64,000 nucleotides of DNA from Bacteroidia bacterium (GCA_030431055.1 JAUIJA010000006.1:50506-114505), one strand, 5' to 3'. Positions 10,611 to 20,234 are shown, numbered from the stretch's first letter. Notes: generated from the letters alone by a model not told the origin. Numbers and translations: made by a program.

Positions 10611-11228
10611 ATGGAATTACCATCTAAACTTTTAGAATCAGCTGTTAATGAAATCTCTCAATTACCAGGAATTGGTAAAAGAACAGCGTTAAGATTGGCT
10701 TTACATCTGTTAAAACAGCCAGTTGAACAAACACAAATTTTAGCTAAATCATTAGAAGACTTAAGAAAGGAAGTAAAATATTGTAAATCTTGTCATAACA
10801 TTTCAGATACAGAATTATGTGGAATATGTAGTAATCCAAAACGTGATGAAAAATTAGTGTGTGTTGTAGAAGATGTTCGCGATGTTATGGCGATTGAAAA
10901 CACAGGGATTTTTAACGGATTATATCATGTTTTAGGTGGGAAAATTAATCCTATTGAAGGAATTGGACCAAGTCAGTTAAATATTTCAAGTTTAGTAGAT
11001 AAAGTGAATTCAGGAGATGTTACTGAAATTATTTTCGCGTTAAGTTCAACTATGGAAGGTGATACAACAAATTTCTATATCTACAAACAAATACAGAATG
11101 CAAATATTAAAACATCAACAATTGCTAGAGGAATTGCTGTTGGCGATGAATTAGAGTATGCTGATGAAGTAACTTTAGGAAGAAGTTTAGTACAAAGAAT
11201 TCCCTATGAAAGCGGATTAAAAAATTAA
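10611..11228 (+). CDS. recR: Recombination mediator protein RecR
   Basis: RecR works with RecF and RecO to load RecA at gaps. The 205-residue protein has the normal length and domain order. A helix-hairpin-helix ([17 protein letters not shown], residues 18-34) comes first. A four-cysteine zinc finger follows (Cys58, Cys61, Cys70, Cys73). A Toprim domain begins with [14 protein letters not shown], and the C-terminal motif [18 protein letters not shown] closes it. It is the last housekeeping gene before the polysaccharide locus, 84 bases upstream of the first wza-like gene. Confidence 0.97.
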   Translation: MELPSKLLESAVNEISQLPGIGKRTALRLALHLLKQPVEQTQILAKSLEDLRKEVKYCKSCHNISDTELCGICSNPKRDEKLVCVVEDVRDVMAIENTGIFNGLYHVLGGKINPIEGIGPSQLNISSLVDKVNSGDVTEIIFALSSTMEGDTTNFYIYKQIQNANIKTSTIARGIAVGDELEYADEVTLGRSLVQRIPYESGLKN

Positions 11229-11285
11229 ATCCCTTTTTTTTAACGGAAAAAGTCTTTTGAGTTTCAAAATTTTAAATCTAAAACC

Positions 11286-11293
11286 TATATTTG
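11286..11293 (+). promoter_or_regulatory. -7 element opening the polysaccharide locus
   Basis: TATATTTG fits TAnnTTTG and lies 19 bases before the ATG of the first wza-like gene. A TTTG at 11256-11259 is 26 bases upstream of it, somewhat further than usual. It is the likely start of the first export operon. Confidence 0.55.
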
Positions 11294-11312
11294 TTTCCTT
11301 AAATAATAAAAA

Positions 11313-12119
11313 ATGAAAAACATTAAGTTTCTTCTATATATATTTTTAATTGCAATTGTAAGTTCGTGTATTCCAAATAAAGATCTGGTTTACTTACAAA
11401 ATAAAAAAGGGACCGAGCACTCCGTTGAAATAGACCAAGCTTTTTCAAAGCCTTATAAAGTTCAAGTAAACGATATTTTAAATGTTTCTATAAAAGCATT
11501 AGACCAACGTTTAGTTGAAATGTTTAATCCGTCATCTTCACAAGGTCAACAACAAGGTCAATTAATGATGTCTCAAAATGGATTATATTTTAATGGTTTC
11601 ACTGTTGATGATCATGGAAATATTCGTGTGCCAGTTTTAGGAGAAGTGAATGTTTTAGGGTTTACAGTTGATGAAATTAGGCAAACAATTGAGAAAAGAT
11701 TATCAGATGAGTATTTTAAAACTGAAGCCCGACTTTTTGTAAATGTAAAATTAGCTGGACTTAGATATACAATTAACGGTGAAATTGGTTCTCCAGGAAC
11801 AAATATTTTATATCAAGATAGCGCTACTATAATGGAAGCAATTGCTAATTCTGGAGATATAACAATTACAGGTAATAGAAAAAAAGTTCAGATTATAAGA
11901 AAAATGCCACATGGCTATGAAACTCATTACTTAGATTTAACAGATTCTGAAGCAATTAAATCACCTTATTTCTATATCCAACCAAATGATTATATCTATA
12001 TAAAGCCATTGCCTCAAAAATCTTGGGGAACAGGTACAACAGGTATGCAAACAGTAGGGACAATTATTACCGCGTTGTCTTTGATTACAACAACTATTTT
12101 ATTATCAAGAAATTTATAA
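11313..12119 (+). CDS. Polysaccharide export lipoprotein, Wza-like (module 1)
   Basis: This is a 268-residue outer-membrane channel-type protein for polysaccharide export. It has a lipoprotein signal peptide with lipobox IVSSC (lipidation at Cys19). A Poly_export domain follows (YKVQVNDILNVSIKALD, then IRVPVLGEVNVLGFTVDEI). The SLBB-like domain includes YTINGEIGSPGTNILY. A hydrophobic C-terminal helix (about 245-265) fits the Wza-style membrane-spanning helix. It is followed after one base by the partner kinase. A second homologue lies at 42501. Confidence 0.9.
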   Translation: MKNIKFLLYIFLIAIVSSCIPNKDLVYLQNKKGTEHSVEIDQAFSKPYKVQVNDILNVSIKALDQRLVEMFNPSSSQGQQQGQLMMSQNGLYFNGFTVDDHGNIRVPVLGEVNVLGFTVDEIRQTIEKRLSDEYFKTEARLFVNVKLAGLRYTINGEIGSPGTNILYQDSATIMEAIANSGDITITGNRKKVQIIRKMPHGYETHYLDLTDSEAIKSPYFYIQPNDYIYIKPLPQKSWGTGTTGMQTVGTIITALSLITTTILLSRNL

Positions 12120-12120
12120 G

Positions 12121-14574
12121 ATGCTGGATTTAAAAGATTTTAATTTTTCTGAATCGCAAAATACATTCGACTTTAAAGGTTTTTTCTTAAAACTAATAGG
12201 ATATTGGAAATGGTTTTTAGTTTCTCTAGTTATAACGTTTCTTATAGCATATAATGTAAATATCAGAAAAGAAAAAGTATATGGGTTAGGAGCATCTGTT
12301 GTTGTAAAAGATGAGAATAACTCTTTCTTTACTTCAAATACAAGTTTGGTTTTTAATTGGGGTGGAGTTTCTGAAAAAGTTCAAACAATTGTAACTACTT
12401 TACGTTCACGAACACATAACGAGTATGTGGTTGATAGATTAGAGTACTATATTCAATACCTTCAAAAAGGAGAATATTACTTTGAAGATGTTTATGGAAA
12501 TACACCATTTTATGTTCAAATAGACAAAAATAAAGGGCAACTTCTAGGCTTGCCAATAAAAATCAAGTTTCTTTCTGTTAATAAGTATGAACTTTCTGTA
12601 GATTTTACTGATATAAAATCTTGTAATTTATATCACTATGTTGACTATACAAAAAGTAGTTTCAAAAATAATAATAAAGTTTTTACTCAAACTTTTTTAA
12701 TCGATGAACAAGTAGAATTACCATTTTTAAACTTAACACTTCATTTACAACCAGGATCAGATAATTTTTTAGGTAAAGAATATTATATAAAATTTAATGA
12801 TTTTAATAGTGTTGTTGCAAAATATAAAAACATTGATGTTTCATTAAATAGTAAGGCACAGTCGGTGGTAAACCTACAGTTAGAAGGTTCAAATAAAAAT
12901 CGTTTGGTAGAATATTTAAACGCAACCGTAAATATTTTAAAACGAAATCAATTAGAAAGTAAAAATAAGTTTGCTACAAATACAATTGCTTTTATCGATA
13001 GTACGCTAGCTGTAATGGAAGGGCGTATTAAAGATGCGGAAAATGAACTTAAAGATTTTAGACAAGGTAAAAATGTGTTTGAGCTAGAAAGTGGAGGCGA
13101 AATGCTTACACAAAAACTTTCTGAGTATGATATTCAAAAAGATCAAATAGACCGAAAAATTAAATATTTAAATCACTTAAAAAGTTATTTAGAAAAAAGC
13201 ACCGATTTTTCAAAACTACCAGCACCATCAGTTGCAGGAATAGATGATCCTAATATTTTAACAAATGTTTCAAAATTAATTCAACTTTCTGCTCAAAGAG
13301 ATGAATTGAGTTACGCTGTGAAAAACAATACATATTTTACCGAGTTTGATGTTGAGATGGATGCGGTCAAAAAGGTGTTGTTAGAAAATATAGAAAGCGC
13401 TAAAAGTGCTTCATTAATAGATTTAAATATTGTTAGAAACAATATTGCACAAGCGGAAGGACAAGTTAGTTTGCTCCCAGAGCAAAAGCAAGAACATTTA
13501 AAAATAACACGAAAATATAATTTAATTGATAATATTTACAGTACGTTTCTTCATAAGCGTCAGGAAGCTTTAATTGTAAAAGCATCTAATGTATCCGATA
13601 TTGAGTTTATAGATTCTGCAAAAGATGTTGGAGGGGGATTAATAGGGCCAAAAACGAGTATTAATTATATTTTGGCATTTATTTTAGGGATATTGATTCC
13701 TTTCTTGATTGTTTTCGTACTAACGTTATTAGATAATAATATTAATAATTCTGATGATATTGCTAAGCTGACTAAAATTCCGTTAATTGGTGTTATCGGA
13801 AAGAAAAATACTGAAAATAATTTATCAGTTTTTGAAAAACCAAAATCACCTTTAGCAGAATCGTTTAGAGCTATTCGTTCATCACTTCAATTTTTATATA
13901 AAAAACAAAAAGTAGACGGTGCTAAGACTTTAATGCTTACTTCTTCTGTAAGTGGAGAGGGTAAAACCTTTTGTTCAATTAACTTAGCTACAGTTTTTGC
14001 TCTAAGTGAAAAGAAAACGGTAATTGTAGGTTTAGATTTAAGAAAACCAAAGATTTTTGGTGACTTTAATATTGATAATGTAACAGGAGTAGTAAATTAT
14101 TTAATTGGACAAAAAAGCGTAGAAGAAGTAATTCAAAGTACTCATGTGCCTTATTTAGATGTAATTTCTTCTGGACCAATTCCTCCAAATCCGGCTGAAC
14201 TTTTAATGAGTGAGGCTATGCATGAAATGATTGAAGAACTGAAAAAAAGATATGATTATATTATTTTAGATACTCCGCCAGTTGGTTTAGTCGCTGATGC
14301 ATTAGAGTTGGCTCACTTTTGTGATGCTACAATTTATGTTACGCGACAAGGCTATACTAAAAAGGGGATGTTAGGAGTGGTTAATGAGCGTCATAAAAGA
14401 GGAGAATTACACAACATAAGTATTTTGTTGAACGGTTTCCAAAATAAAGCTAAATATGGCTACGGTTATGGCTACGGTTATGGCTATGGTTATGGTGCTT
14501 ATGGAGAAGCTTATATGGAAGTAACAAGAGAAATTCCTTGGTGGAAAAAAGTTCTTAATAAATTCAAAAAATAA
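12121..14574 (+). CDS. Wzc-like chain-length regulator and tyrosine kinase (module 1)
   Basis: This 817-residue inner-membrane protein pairs a Wzz domain with a bacterial tyrosine kinase. Membrane helix 1 lies at about 27-48, a long periplasmic coiled-coil region follows, and helix 2 lies at about 515-537. The cytoplasmic kinase has Walker A SSVSGEGKT (Lys615), Walker A' VIVGLDLRKPK and Walker B YDYIILDTPPVG. The C-terminus has nine tyrosines, mostly as seven YG pairs, which would be the autophosphorylation cluster. Phosphorylation is expected to control polymer length and export through the adjacent Wza-like channel. Its stop codon overlaps the next start (TAATG). Confidence 0.92.
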   Translation: MLDLKDFNFSESQNTFDFKGFFLKLIGYWKWFLVSLVITFLIAYNVNIRKEKVYGLGASVVVKDENNSFFTSNTSLVFNWGGVSEKVQTIVTTLRSRTHNEYVVDRLEYYIQYLQKGEYYFEDVYGNTPFYVQIDKNKGQLLGLPIKIKFLSVNKYELSVDFTDIKSCNLYHYVDYTKSSFKNNNKVFTQTFLIDEQVELPFLNLTLHLQPGSDNFLGKEYYIKFNDFNSVVAKYKNIDVSLNSKAQSVVNLQLEGSNKNRLVEYLNATVNILKRNQLESKNKFATNTIAFIDSTLAVMEGRIKDAENELKDFRQGKNVFELESGGEMLTQKLSEYDIQKDQIDRKIKYLNHLKSYLEKSTDFSKLPAPSVAGIDDPNILTNVSKLIQLSAQRDELSYAVKNNTYFTEFDVEMDAVKKVLLENIESAKSASLIDLNIVRNNIAQAEGQVSLLPEQKQEHLKITRKYNLIDNIYSTFLHKRQEALIVKASNVSDIEFIDSAKDVGGGLIGPKTSINYILAFILGILIPFLIVFVLTLLDNNINNSDDIAKLTKIPLIGVIGKKNTENNLSVFEKPKSPLAESFRAIRSSLQFLYKKQKVDGAKTLMLTSSVSGEGKTFCSINLATVFALSEKKTVIVGLDLRKPKIFGDFNIDNVTGVVNYLIGQKSVEEVIQSTHVPYLDVISSGPIPPNPAELLMSEAMHEMIEELKKRYDYIILDTPPVGLVADALELAHFCDATIYVTRQGYTKKGMLGVVNERHKRGELHNISILLNGFQNKAKYGYGYGYGYGYGYGAYGEAYMEVTREIPWWKKVLNKFKK

Positions 14575-15539
14575 TGAAAATATTAATTACCGGTGGTGCT
14601 GGATTTATTGGTTCAAATTTAACTGAGTATTTTTTAGAAAAAGAATATAAAGTTGTTTGTTTAGATAATTTTGCTACAGGACATCGTCATAATATTGAGG
14701 GTTTTTTAACGAATCCAAATTATCAACTTATCGAAGGTGATATTAGAGATTTAGAAACATGTAAAAAAGCAGTTGATAGTGTTGATTATGTTTTACATCA
14801 AGCGGCTTTGGGAAGTGTGCCACGCTCTATAAATGATCCAATTACTTCAAATGAAGTCAACGTTTCAGGTTTTTTAAATATGTTAGTTGCTTCTCGAGAT
14901 GCTAATGTAAAGCGTTTTGTTTACGCGGCGAGTTCGTCAACTTATGGAGATTCTGAAAGTTTGCCAAAAGTTGAAAACAAAATAGGTAAACCACTTTCGC
15001 CTTATGCAATTACTAAATATGTAAACGAATTGTACGCGGATATTTTTAGTAAAACCTATGGTTTAGAAACTATCGGATTACGTTATTTTAATGTTTTTGG
15101 AAGAAAGCAAGATCCTAATGGAGCTTATGCTGCGGTTATTCCAAAGTTTGTAATGCAATTTATGAACTATGAAAGTCCAGTTATAAATGGCGATGGAAAT
15201 TTCTCTCGCGACTTTACATATATCGACAACGTTATTCAAATGAACGAATTAGCGATGTTGTCTGAAAACCCGAAAGCTATAAATACCGTTTATAATACAG
15301 CTTTTGGAGAACGAACTACATTAAACGATTTAGTGAAAAGTTTAAAAGAGTATTTGTCTGAATTTGACAATAAAATTGCTAATGTTGAAGTAATTCACGG
15401 ACCAAATAGAGTGGGTGATATTCCACATTCATTAGCAAGTATAGATAAAGCAAAAGAATTATTAAATTATAATCCAAAATTTTCCATGAAAGACGGCTTA
15501 AAAGAAGCGGTTCAATGGTATTGGAACAATCTAAAATAA
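14574..15539 (+). CDS. UDP-GlcNAc / UDP-GlcNAcA 4-epimerase, TviC/WbpP-like
   Basis: This 321-residue extended short-chain dehydrogenase has the NAD motif GGAGFIGSN (residues 7-15). The catalytic pair is Tyr144 and Lys148 (SPYAITKY), preceded by [15 protein letters not shown]. The stretch [20 protein letters not shown] and the overall sequence are closest to the WbpP/TviC group, which epimerises N-acetylated UDP-hexoses or their uronic acids. With the TviB-like dehydrogenase at 17846 it could make UDP-GalNAcA, but the precise substrate is inferred. It overlaps wzc by one base and is followed after one base by the UDP-glucose dehydrogenase gene. Confidence 0.82.
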   Translation: MKILITGGAGFIGSNLTEYFLEKEYKVVCLDNFATGHRHNIEGFLTNPNYQLIEGDIRDLETCKKAVDSVDYVLHQAALGSVPRSINDPITSNEVNVSGFLNMLVASRDANVKRFVYAASSSTYGDSESLPKVENKIGKPLSPYAITKYVNELYADIFSKTYGLETIGLRYFNVFGRKQDPNGAYAAVIPKFVMQFMNYESPVINGDGNFSRDFTYIDNVIQMNELAMLSENPKAINTVYNTAFGERTTLNDLVKSLKEYLSEFDNKIANVEVIHGPNRVGDIPHSLASIDKAKELLNYNPKFSMKDGLKEAVQWYWNNLK

Positions 15540-15540
15540 G

Positions 15541-16932
15541 ATGATTAAAAATATTTGTTGTATAGGAGCTGGTTATGTTGGTGGACCAACAATGGCAGTT
15601 ATTGCGCAAAAATGTCCGCATATAAAAGTTACTGTTGTCGATTTAAATACAGAAAGAATCAATGCTTGGAACGGTGAAGATTTGTCAAAACTTCCTGTTT
15701 ACGAACCTGGTTTAGATGAAGTAGTAAAGGAAGCTCGTGGGCGAAATTTATTTTTCTCCACTGAGGTTGATAAAGCTATTGACGAAGCTGAAATGATTTT
15801 TATTTCGGTAAATACCCCAACCAAAACCTATGGTATAGGAAAAGGAATGGCGGCCGATTTAAAATATATCGAATTATGTGCACGTCAAATCGCTCGAGTA
15901 GCAAAAACCGATAAAATTGTTGTTGAAAAATCAACGTTACCTGTTAGAACAGCTCAAGCAATTAAAGATATTTTAGACAACACAGGTAATGGTGTTAAAT
16001 ATCAAATTTTATCTAACCCTGAGTTTTTAGCTGAAGGAACTGCAATTGAAGATTTATTTGCTCCAGACAGAGTTTTAATTGGTGGTGCAACTTCTCCTGA
16101 AGGAGAAAAAGCTGTTCAAGCTTTAGTTGATGTTTATGCAAATTGGGTTCCAAAAGATAGAATTCTAACCACAAATGTTTGGTCTTCTGAATTGTCGAAA
16201 TTGACTGCAAACGCATTTTTGGCGCAGCGAGTTTCCTCAATAAATGCAATGAGCGAATTATGTGAAAAAACTGGTGCCGATGTTAATGAAGTTGCTCGAG
16301 CAATTGGTATGGATAGTAGAATCGGACCAAAATTCTTAAAATCGTCTGTTGGATTTGGTGGTTCTTGTTTCCAAAAAGATATTTTAAATATGGTTTATAT
16401 TGCTAAATCATACGGATTGAATGAAGTTGCCGATTACTGGGAACAAGTAATTATAATGAATGATCATCAAAAAAGAAGATTTGCGAAAAATATCATCAAA
16501 ACATTATACAACACGGTTTCGGGTAAAAAAATAGCATTCTTAGGTTGGGCGTTTAAAAAAGACACTAATGATACGAGAGAATCTGCTGCGATTTATGTGG
16601 CTGATGATTTACTATCAGAACAAGCTAATATTGCCATTTTTGACCCTAAAGTTGAACCAGAACAAATTCATTTCGATTTAAATTACTTAGAAACACGTTC
16701 TAAGGAAGAAAATGCTAAAGGAATTTCAATTGAGACAAATCCGTATGAAGCTTGTAAAAATGCACACGCAATTGCTGTTTTAACCGAATGGGATGAATTT
16801 AAAGAATACGATTGGCAAAAAATATATGATAATATGTTGAAGCCTGCCTTTGTTTTTGACGGGAGGAATATTTTGGACAAAGCTACATTGGAAAAAATAG
16901 GTTTTAAATACCAAGGTATTGGGTCTCGTTAG
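15541..16932 (+). CDS. UDP-glucose 6-dehydrogenase, eukaryote-like type
   Basis: It oxidises UDP-glucose to UDP-glucuronate with two NAD. The 463-residue protein resembles animal UDP-glucose dehydrogenases more than the shorter bacterial Ugd: it has [39 protein letters not shown], and the motif [13 protein letters not shown]. The catalytic cysteine is residue 276, the same number as in the human enzyme. The C-terminal domain has [15 protein letters not shown]. It is cotranscribed with the epimerase before it. UDP-glucuronate would be one of the acidic sugar donors for the polysaccharide. Confidence 0.9.
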   Translation: MIKNICCIGAGYVGGPTMAVIAQKCPHIKVTVVDLNTERINAWNGEDLSKLPVYEPGLDEVVKEARGRNLFFSTEVDKAIDEAEMIFISVNTPTKTYGIGKGMAADLKYIELCARQIARVAKTDKIVVEKSTLPVRTAQAIKDILDNTGNGVKYQILSNPEFLAEGTAIEDLFAPDRVLIGGATSPEGEKAVQALVDVYANWVPKDRILTTNVWSSELSKLTANAFLAQRVSSINAMSELCEKTGADVNEVARAIGMDSRIGPKFLKSSVGFGGSCFQKDILNMVYIAKSYGLNEVADYWEQVIIMNDHQKRRFAKNIIKTLYNTVSGKKIAFLGWAFKKDTNDTRESAAIYVADDLLSEQANIAIFDPKVEPEQIHFDLNYLETRSKEENAKGISIETNPYEACKNAHAIAVLTEWDEFKEYDWQKIYDNMLKPAFVFDGRNILDKATLEKIGFKYQGIGSR

Positions 16933-17084
16933 GTTTTATTGGACAAGTGTTTAAAACTTGAGCATTAGTTTTTTGTTCTTAAACCTAAGTTATTTGTGTG
17001 TATTACCTTTTCTTTTTGTGTAAAGATTGCTTTTTTTTTCTTTTTTTTTAAAAAAAAGAAATACATTAGCCAAAAATTATTAAT
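16933..17084 (+). other. Intergenic region with T/A-rich hairpin
   Basis: This 152-base gap separates the UDP-glucose dehydrogenase gene from the barrel protein. At 17031-17061 a long T tract with one C is followed by a complementary A tract with one G, which would fold into an AT-only hairpin. I see no exact TAnnTTTG box; TACCTTTT at 17004-17011 is the nearest. Whether it terminates, attenuates or starts transcription is unclear. Confidence 0.35.
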
Positions 17085-17651
17085 ATGAAAAAAATATTTG
17101 TTTTAGTAACGGTTTTTATTACCTCTTTTGTTTTTTCGCAAGAGGACACTACTGCTGTTAAGAAATGGCGATTTGGAGTTGGTTTTAATTTGATTAATAA
17201 CACAGCAACTGCGGATGATCGTTATTTTGATACAGCAGATTTAAATGCCATTCCATTTGTTTCTACTTTTAGTTTGGATTATAAATATTCAGAGGCGTTT
17301 AGTGTTGGAGGTGTTTTATCTTTGAATGAATTGAGTAGTAAGAATAGACAAAATGGGATGTCAATTTCCAATGATTATACTTATGTAGCTTTTGATATTA
17401 ATGCGAAATATACCTTTGATCAGCATTTAGTTGATGTTCGTTGGTTTGATGCTAGTATTGTTGGTGGAGCAGGTGTTTTTATGGTTGATAAAAAAGGCAA
17501 TCAGTCGTTTAATGTTGGTTTAGCTTTAGATTTTTGGTTGACTTCATCTGTTGGTCTTCGTTTGCATACTTTAGGTAAGTTTGCTGCTAATGAGGACTTG
17601 TTAGGTAATAACCATTTGCAGCATGCTGCTGAGTTATTAGTTAAGTTTTAA
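17085..17651 (+). CDS. Outer-membrane beta-barrel protein of unknown role
   Basis: The 188-residue protein has a signal peptide ending near SFVFSQ, with cleavage likely before EDTTA. The rest has alternating hydrophobic and polar strands (FGVGFNLI, STFSLDYKYS, FSVGGVLSLNEL, DINAKYTF, ASIVGGAGVFM, FNVGLALDFWL, VGLRLHTLGKF), about eight to ten, and ends in LLVKF with a terminal Phe, as outer-membrane barrels do. The strands resemble OmpA-like or porin-family barrels, but no specific family is certain. It lies between two nucleotide-sugar dehydrogenase genes and has its own terminator. Confidence 0.7.
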   Translation: MKKIFVLVTVFITSFVFSQEDTTAVKKWRFGVGFNLINNTATADDRYFDTADLNAIPFVSTFSLDYKYSEAFSVGGVLSLNELSSKNRQNGMSISNDYTYVAFDINAKYTFDQHLVDVRWFDASIVGGAGVFMVDKKGNQSFNVGLALDFWLTSSVGLRLHTLGKFAANEDLLGNNHLQHAAELLVKF

Positions 17652-17672
17652 GGATTTTTTATATTTTATATG

Positions 17673-17709
17673 AAAAAAGACTTTGCAAATTGCAAAGTCT
17701 TTTTTTTTG
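17673..17709 (+). terminator. Intrinsic terminator after the barrel gene
   Basis: agactttgca (17678-17687) pairs with tgcaaagtct (17691-17700) across a 3-base loop, with A residues before and a T run after. It isolates the barrel gene from the following dehydrogenase gene. Confidence 0.92.
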
Positions 17710-17791
17710 GTTTGAGGTTTTGGGGTTTTTGGGTTTGTTTTTGATTTTTGTTGTTTTGATGGGGGAGTGCTGTGTACAAATAAAAAAAACG

Positions 17792-17799
17792 TACTTTTG
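17792..17799 (+). promoter_or_regulatory. -7 element for the TviB-like dehydrogenase gene
   Basis: TACTTTTG fits TAnnTTTG, 46 bases before the ATG at 17846. The region upstream (17709-17760) is G/T-rich low-complexity sequence; no clear -33 box is seen. Confidence 0.5.
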
Positions 17800-17845
17800 T
17801 GTTTTTGAAATGAATTGTATTTACATTGAATAATTATAATTAACT

Positions 17846-19147
17846 ATGAGGGAACATCATTCTATTGTTGGTGATAAAAAGATAGCGGTTATCGGTTTAG
17901 GTTATGTTGGATTGCCCTTGGCAAGACTTTTTGCAACCCAATATGCTGTCGTTGGATTTGATATAAACGAAACCCGAATCCAAGAATTAAATAATGGAGT
18001 AGATGCTACCTTGGAAGTAGAAAATGATATTTTAAAAGCAGTTTTAAAATCGTCTAATTCTAATGAAATTGGATTGTTCAATTCCAATAGACTAGAAGAT
18101 ATCGCAGATTGTAACTATTATGTGGTTACAGTTCCAACACCTGTAGATAAAAATAACCGTCCCGATTTAACACCTTTATACAAAGCAAGTGAAACGGTTG
18201 GTAAAGTTTTAAAAAAGGGGGATATTGTAATTTACGAATCAACAGTTTATCCTGGAGTGACCGAGGAAGAATGTATTCCTGTTTTAGAAAGAGTTTCGGG
18301 ATTAAAATTTAATATTGATTTCTTCGCAGGATATTCACCAGAAAGAATTAATCCAGGAGATAAAGAGCATACAGTTGAGAAAATTTTAAAAGTAACTTCG
18401 GGTTCAACACCAGAAATTGGTCAAAAAGTAGATGCACTTTATAAAAATGTAATCACCGCAGGTACGCATTTGGCACCCACCATCAAAGTAGCCGAAGCCG
18501 CCAAAGTAATCGAAAACTCGCAACGCGATATTAATATTGCTTTCGTAAACGAATTGGCAAAAATTTTTAATTTGTTAGAGATTGATACGCATGCCGTTTT
18601 AGAAGCAGCTGGTACAAAATGGAATTTTTTACCGTTTAAACCAGGTTTGGTAGGTGGTCACTGTATCGGTGTTGACCCTTATTATTTGGCGCAAAAAGCG
18701 CAAGAAAAAGGCTATCATCCTGAGATTATTTTAGCAGGAAGAAGACTAAATGATTCAATGGGGGAATATGTGGCGTCACAAGTGGTGAAGCAAATGATTA
18801 AAAAGGGAGTAAATGTTAACGGAGCAGAAGTTTTAATGTTGGGAATTACTTTTAAAGAAAATTGTCCCGATGTTCGTAATACCAAAATTGTAGATGTAAT
18901 AGCTTCTTTAGAAGAATATGGCATTCAAGTAACTACTTATGATCCTTGGGCAAATCCGGTTGAGGTACAACATGAATACAAAATTACAAGCACCAATCAA
19001 ATTCCTAATCAAAAGTATGATGCCGTAGTCTTAGGAGTTTCTCATAAAGAGTTCTTAACATTAGACATTCCATCTTTGCAAAAAGATAATAGTGTTTTAT
19101 ATGATGTAAAAGGAATTTTAGGAAACAACGTAGATGGTAAACTTTAA
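17846..19147 (+). CDS. UDP-N-acetylhexosamine 6-dehydrogenase, TviB/WbpO-like
   Basis: The 433-residue nucleotide-sugar dehydrogenase oxidises C6 of a UDP-HexNAc to the uronic acid. It has the NAD-binding turn IAVIGLGYVGLPLA, then VTVPTPVDKNNRPDL, IYESTVYPGVTEEEC, and the catalytic Cys273 in GLVGGHCIGVDPYYLA. The C-terminal domain begins with LGITFKENCPDVRNTK. The pattern fits the TviB/WbpO group (UDP-GlcNAc or UDP-GalNAc dehydrogenase). It has its own promoter and terminator and likely works with the epimerase at 14574 to supply UDP-GalNAcA. Confidence 0.87.
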   Translation: MREHHSIVGDKKIAVIGLGYVGLPLARLFATQYAVVGFDINETRIQELNNGVDATLEVENDILKAVLKSSNSNEIGLFNSNRLEDIADCNYYVVTVPTPVDKNNRPDLTPLYKASETVGKVLKKGDIVIYESTVYPGVTEEECIPVLERVSGLKFNIDFFAGYSPERINPGDKEHTVEKILKVTSGSTPEIGQKVDALYKNVITAGTHLAPTIKVAEAAKVIENSQRDINIAFVNELAKIFNLLEIDTHAVLEAAGTKWNFLPFKPGLVGGHCIGVDPYYLAQKAQEKGYHPEIILAGRRLNDSMGEYVASQVVKQMIKKGVNVNGAEVLMLGITFKENCPDVRNTKIVDVIASLEEYGIQVTTYDPWANPVEVQHEYKITSTNQIPNQKYDAVVLGVSHKEFLTLDIPSLQKDNSVLYDVKGILGNNVDGKL

Positions 19148-19174
19148 TTGTTTTTAAGATAATACATTACTTTC

Positions 19175-19207
19175 AAGGCCTTACAAATTGTAGGGCTTTT
19201 TTTATGG
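19175..19207 (+). terminator. Intrinsic terminator after the TviB-like gene
   Basis: gccttacaa pairs with ttgtagggc (one G-T wobble) across a short loop and is followed by seven T residues. It closes the first part of the polysaccharide locus. Confidence 0.85.
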
Positions 19208-19348
19208 AACACAGATTAGAGAAATTTAAGAAATTGTTATAATTTTTTAAATTAACGTTTTGAATTGGAATTAAATGTCTGGACTTCAGAAAAGATATAG
19301 TTGTTAGAAACTTTAAGCTTCTATAAAAGGGGATTTAATTGCGATTTT

Positions 19349-19555
19349 TTAATCCAATATAAAAACTTCTATATCTTCTAAGGGAATTTTGGTATATTCA
19401 GAGAATTCTTTGAAGGTAATAAAGTTATGCCTTTCTTCTTTATTGAAGTAGGCTTTTATATCGCTTTTTATTTGACGTGCCTGTCTGTCACTGCATCCTT
19501 TTATGTTAGCAATGTCTTTTGTGGTCATGCATATACGTTTTGGTATATTTTTCAT
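19349..19555 (-). CDS. Small HTH-like protein of unknown function
   Basis: This is a 68-residue protein with an ATG at 19555. The segment TTKDIANIKGCSDRQARQIK looks like a helix-turn-helix in which the second helix follows a short polar turn, as in small DNA-binding or excisionase-like proteins. The C-terminal half (FITFKEFSEYTKIPLEDIEV) could be a second helical pair. A shorter start at Met10 is possible. I recognise no named family. It is the only minus-strand gene in this stretch, and its upstream side faces an AT-rich region with phased repeats that it might bind; that link is speculation. Confidence 0.55.
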   Translation of the reverse strand: MKNIPKRICMTTKDIANIKGCSDRQARQIKSDIKAYFNKEERHNFITFKEFSEYTKIPLEDIEVFILD

Positions 19556-19808
19556 CGTTTAAAATTCTTTTTCCCTTAAACAAGGCTTCTCTGTTTGTGT
19601 TTTTGAATTGTTTTTTCATATATATTTAATTAGATTAATAATGTCAAAATTACTATTAAATTTTTAATAAATTAACTCTAATTAAATCGTTTTACTAACA
19701 ATAAAGCAATTTTATTAACAAGAATAGTATTGCTTATGTACGCTTTACTTATGCTGTTTTGTAAATTATTACAGTAATTATAATTAGTTATAGCTATGAA
19801 ATAATTTT

Positions 19809-19874
19809 ATATACCTTCTCATACATTATCCATACACTATCTATACTTTATCTATGAAGTATCTATACTTAGAC
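19809..19874. repeat. Phased 11-base repeat array
   Basis: Five consecutive units of exactly 11 bases run from 19820 to 19874: catacattatc, catacactatc, tatactttatc, tatgaagtatc, tatacttagac. A further degenerate unit starts near 19809. The consensus is about TATACTTTATC. An 11-base period places each unit on nearly the same face of the helix, as expected of a protein-binding array or intrinsically bent DNA. Confidence 0.7.
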
Positions 19875-20084
19875 TTACTTTCTTTTTTTTCATATTTCCT
19901 TTTTTGTGGTTTTTATCTTTTGTCATTTTTGGATGATTTATTGGGTTGTTTTTAAAACTTTTACAAAGCTAAAGTTTAGCTTCTTTTTAAAATAGGACAG
20001 ATAAACTATATTGAAAATCAACTAGTTAGTTGTTTTTTAATATGTGTTTTGTTTTTTAGAGGTTGGTTTTGTTGTTTCTGAAAA

Positions 20085-20122
20085 CGGCTATAGTTGACAT
20101 TTTCGGCTATAGTTGACATTTT
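20085..20122. repeat. Perfect 19-base tandem repeat (two copies)
   Basis: The unit cggctatagttgacatttt occurs twice head to tail, at 20085-20103 and 20104-20122, without a mismatch. It lies about 85 bases upstream of the -33 box for the 249-residue gene, so it may be an operator; this is inference from position. Confidence 0.8.
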
Positions 20123-20206
20123 TTTACATCTTCACCTCAATATGTACACAAAAGGAATTCTTATACAAAAAGTGTCATTAACCGTCAATAAAGGAGAAAT
20201 TGGATT

Positions 20207-20234
20207 TTTGCTTTGTTTTAGCGCTCTACATTTG
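20207..20234 (+). promoter_or_regulatory. Promoter for the 249-residue gene
   Basis: TTTG at 20207-20210 and TACATTTG at 20227-20234 form a -33/-7 pair with 16 bases between, a little shorter than typical. The ATG is at 20265. Confidence 0.55.

Noticed and set aside
14450..14520. Tandem nucleotide repeat of tatggc/tacggt
   Set aside because: It is in frame and encodes the tyrosine-rich tail of the Wzc-like kinase, a known family feature. The same holds for 45530-45575.
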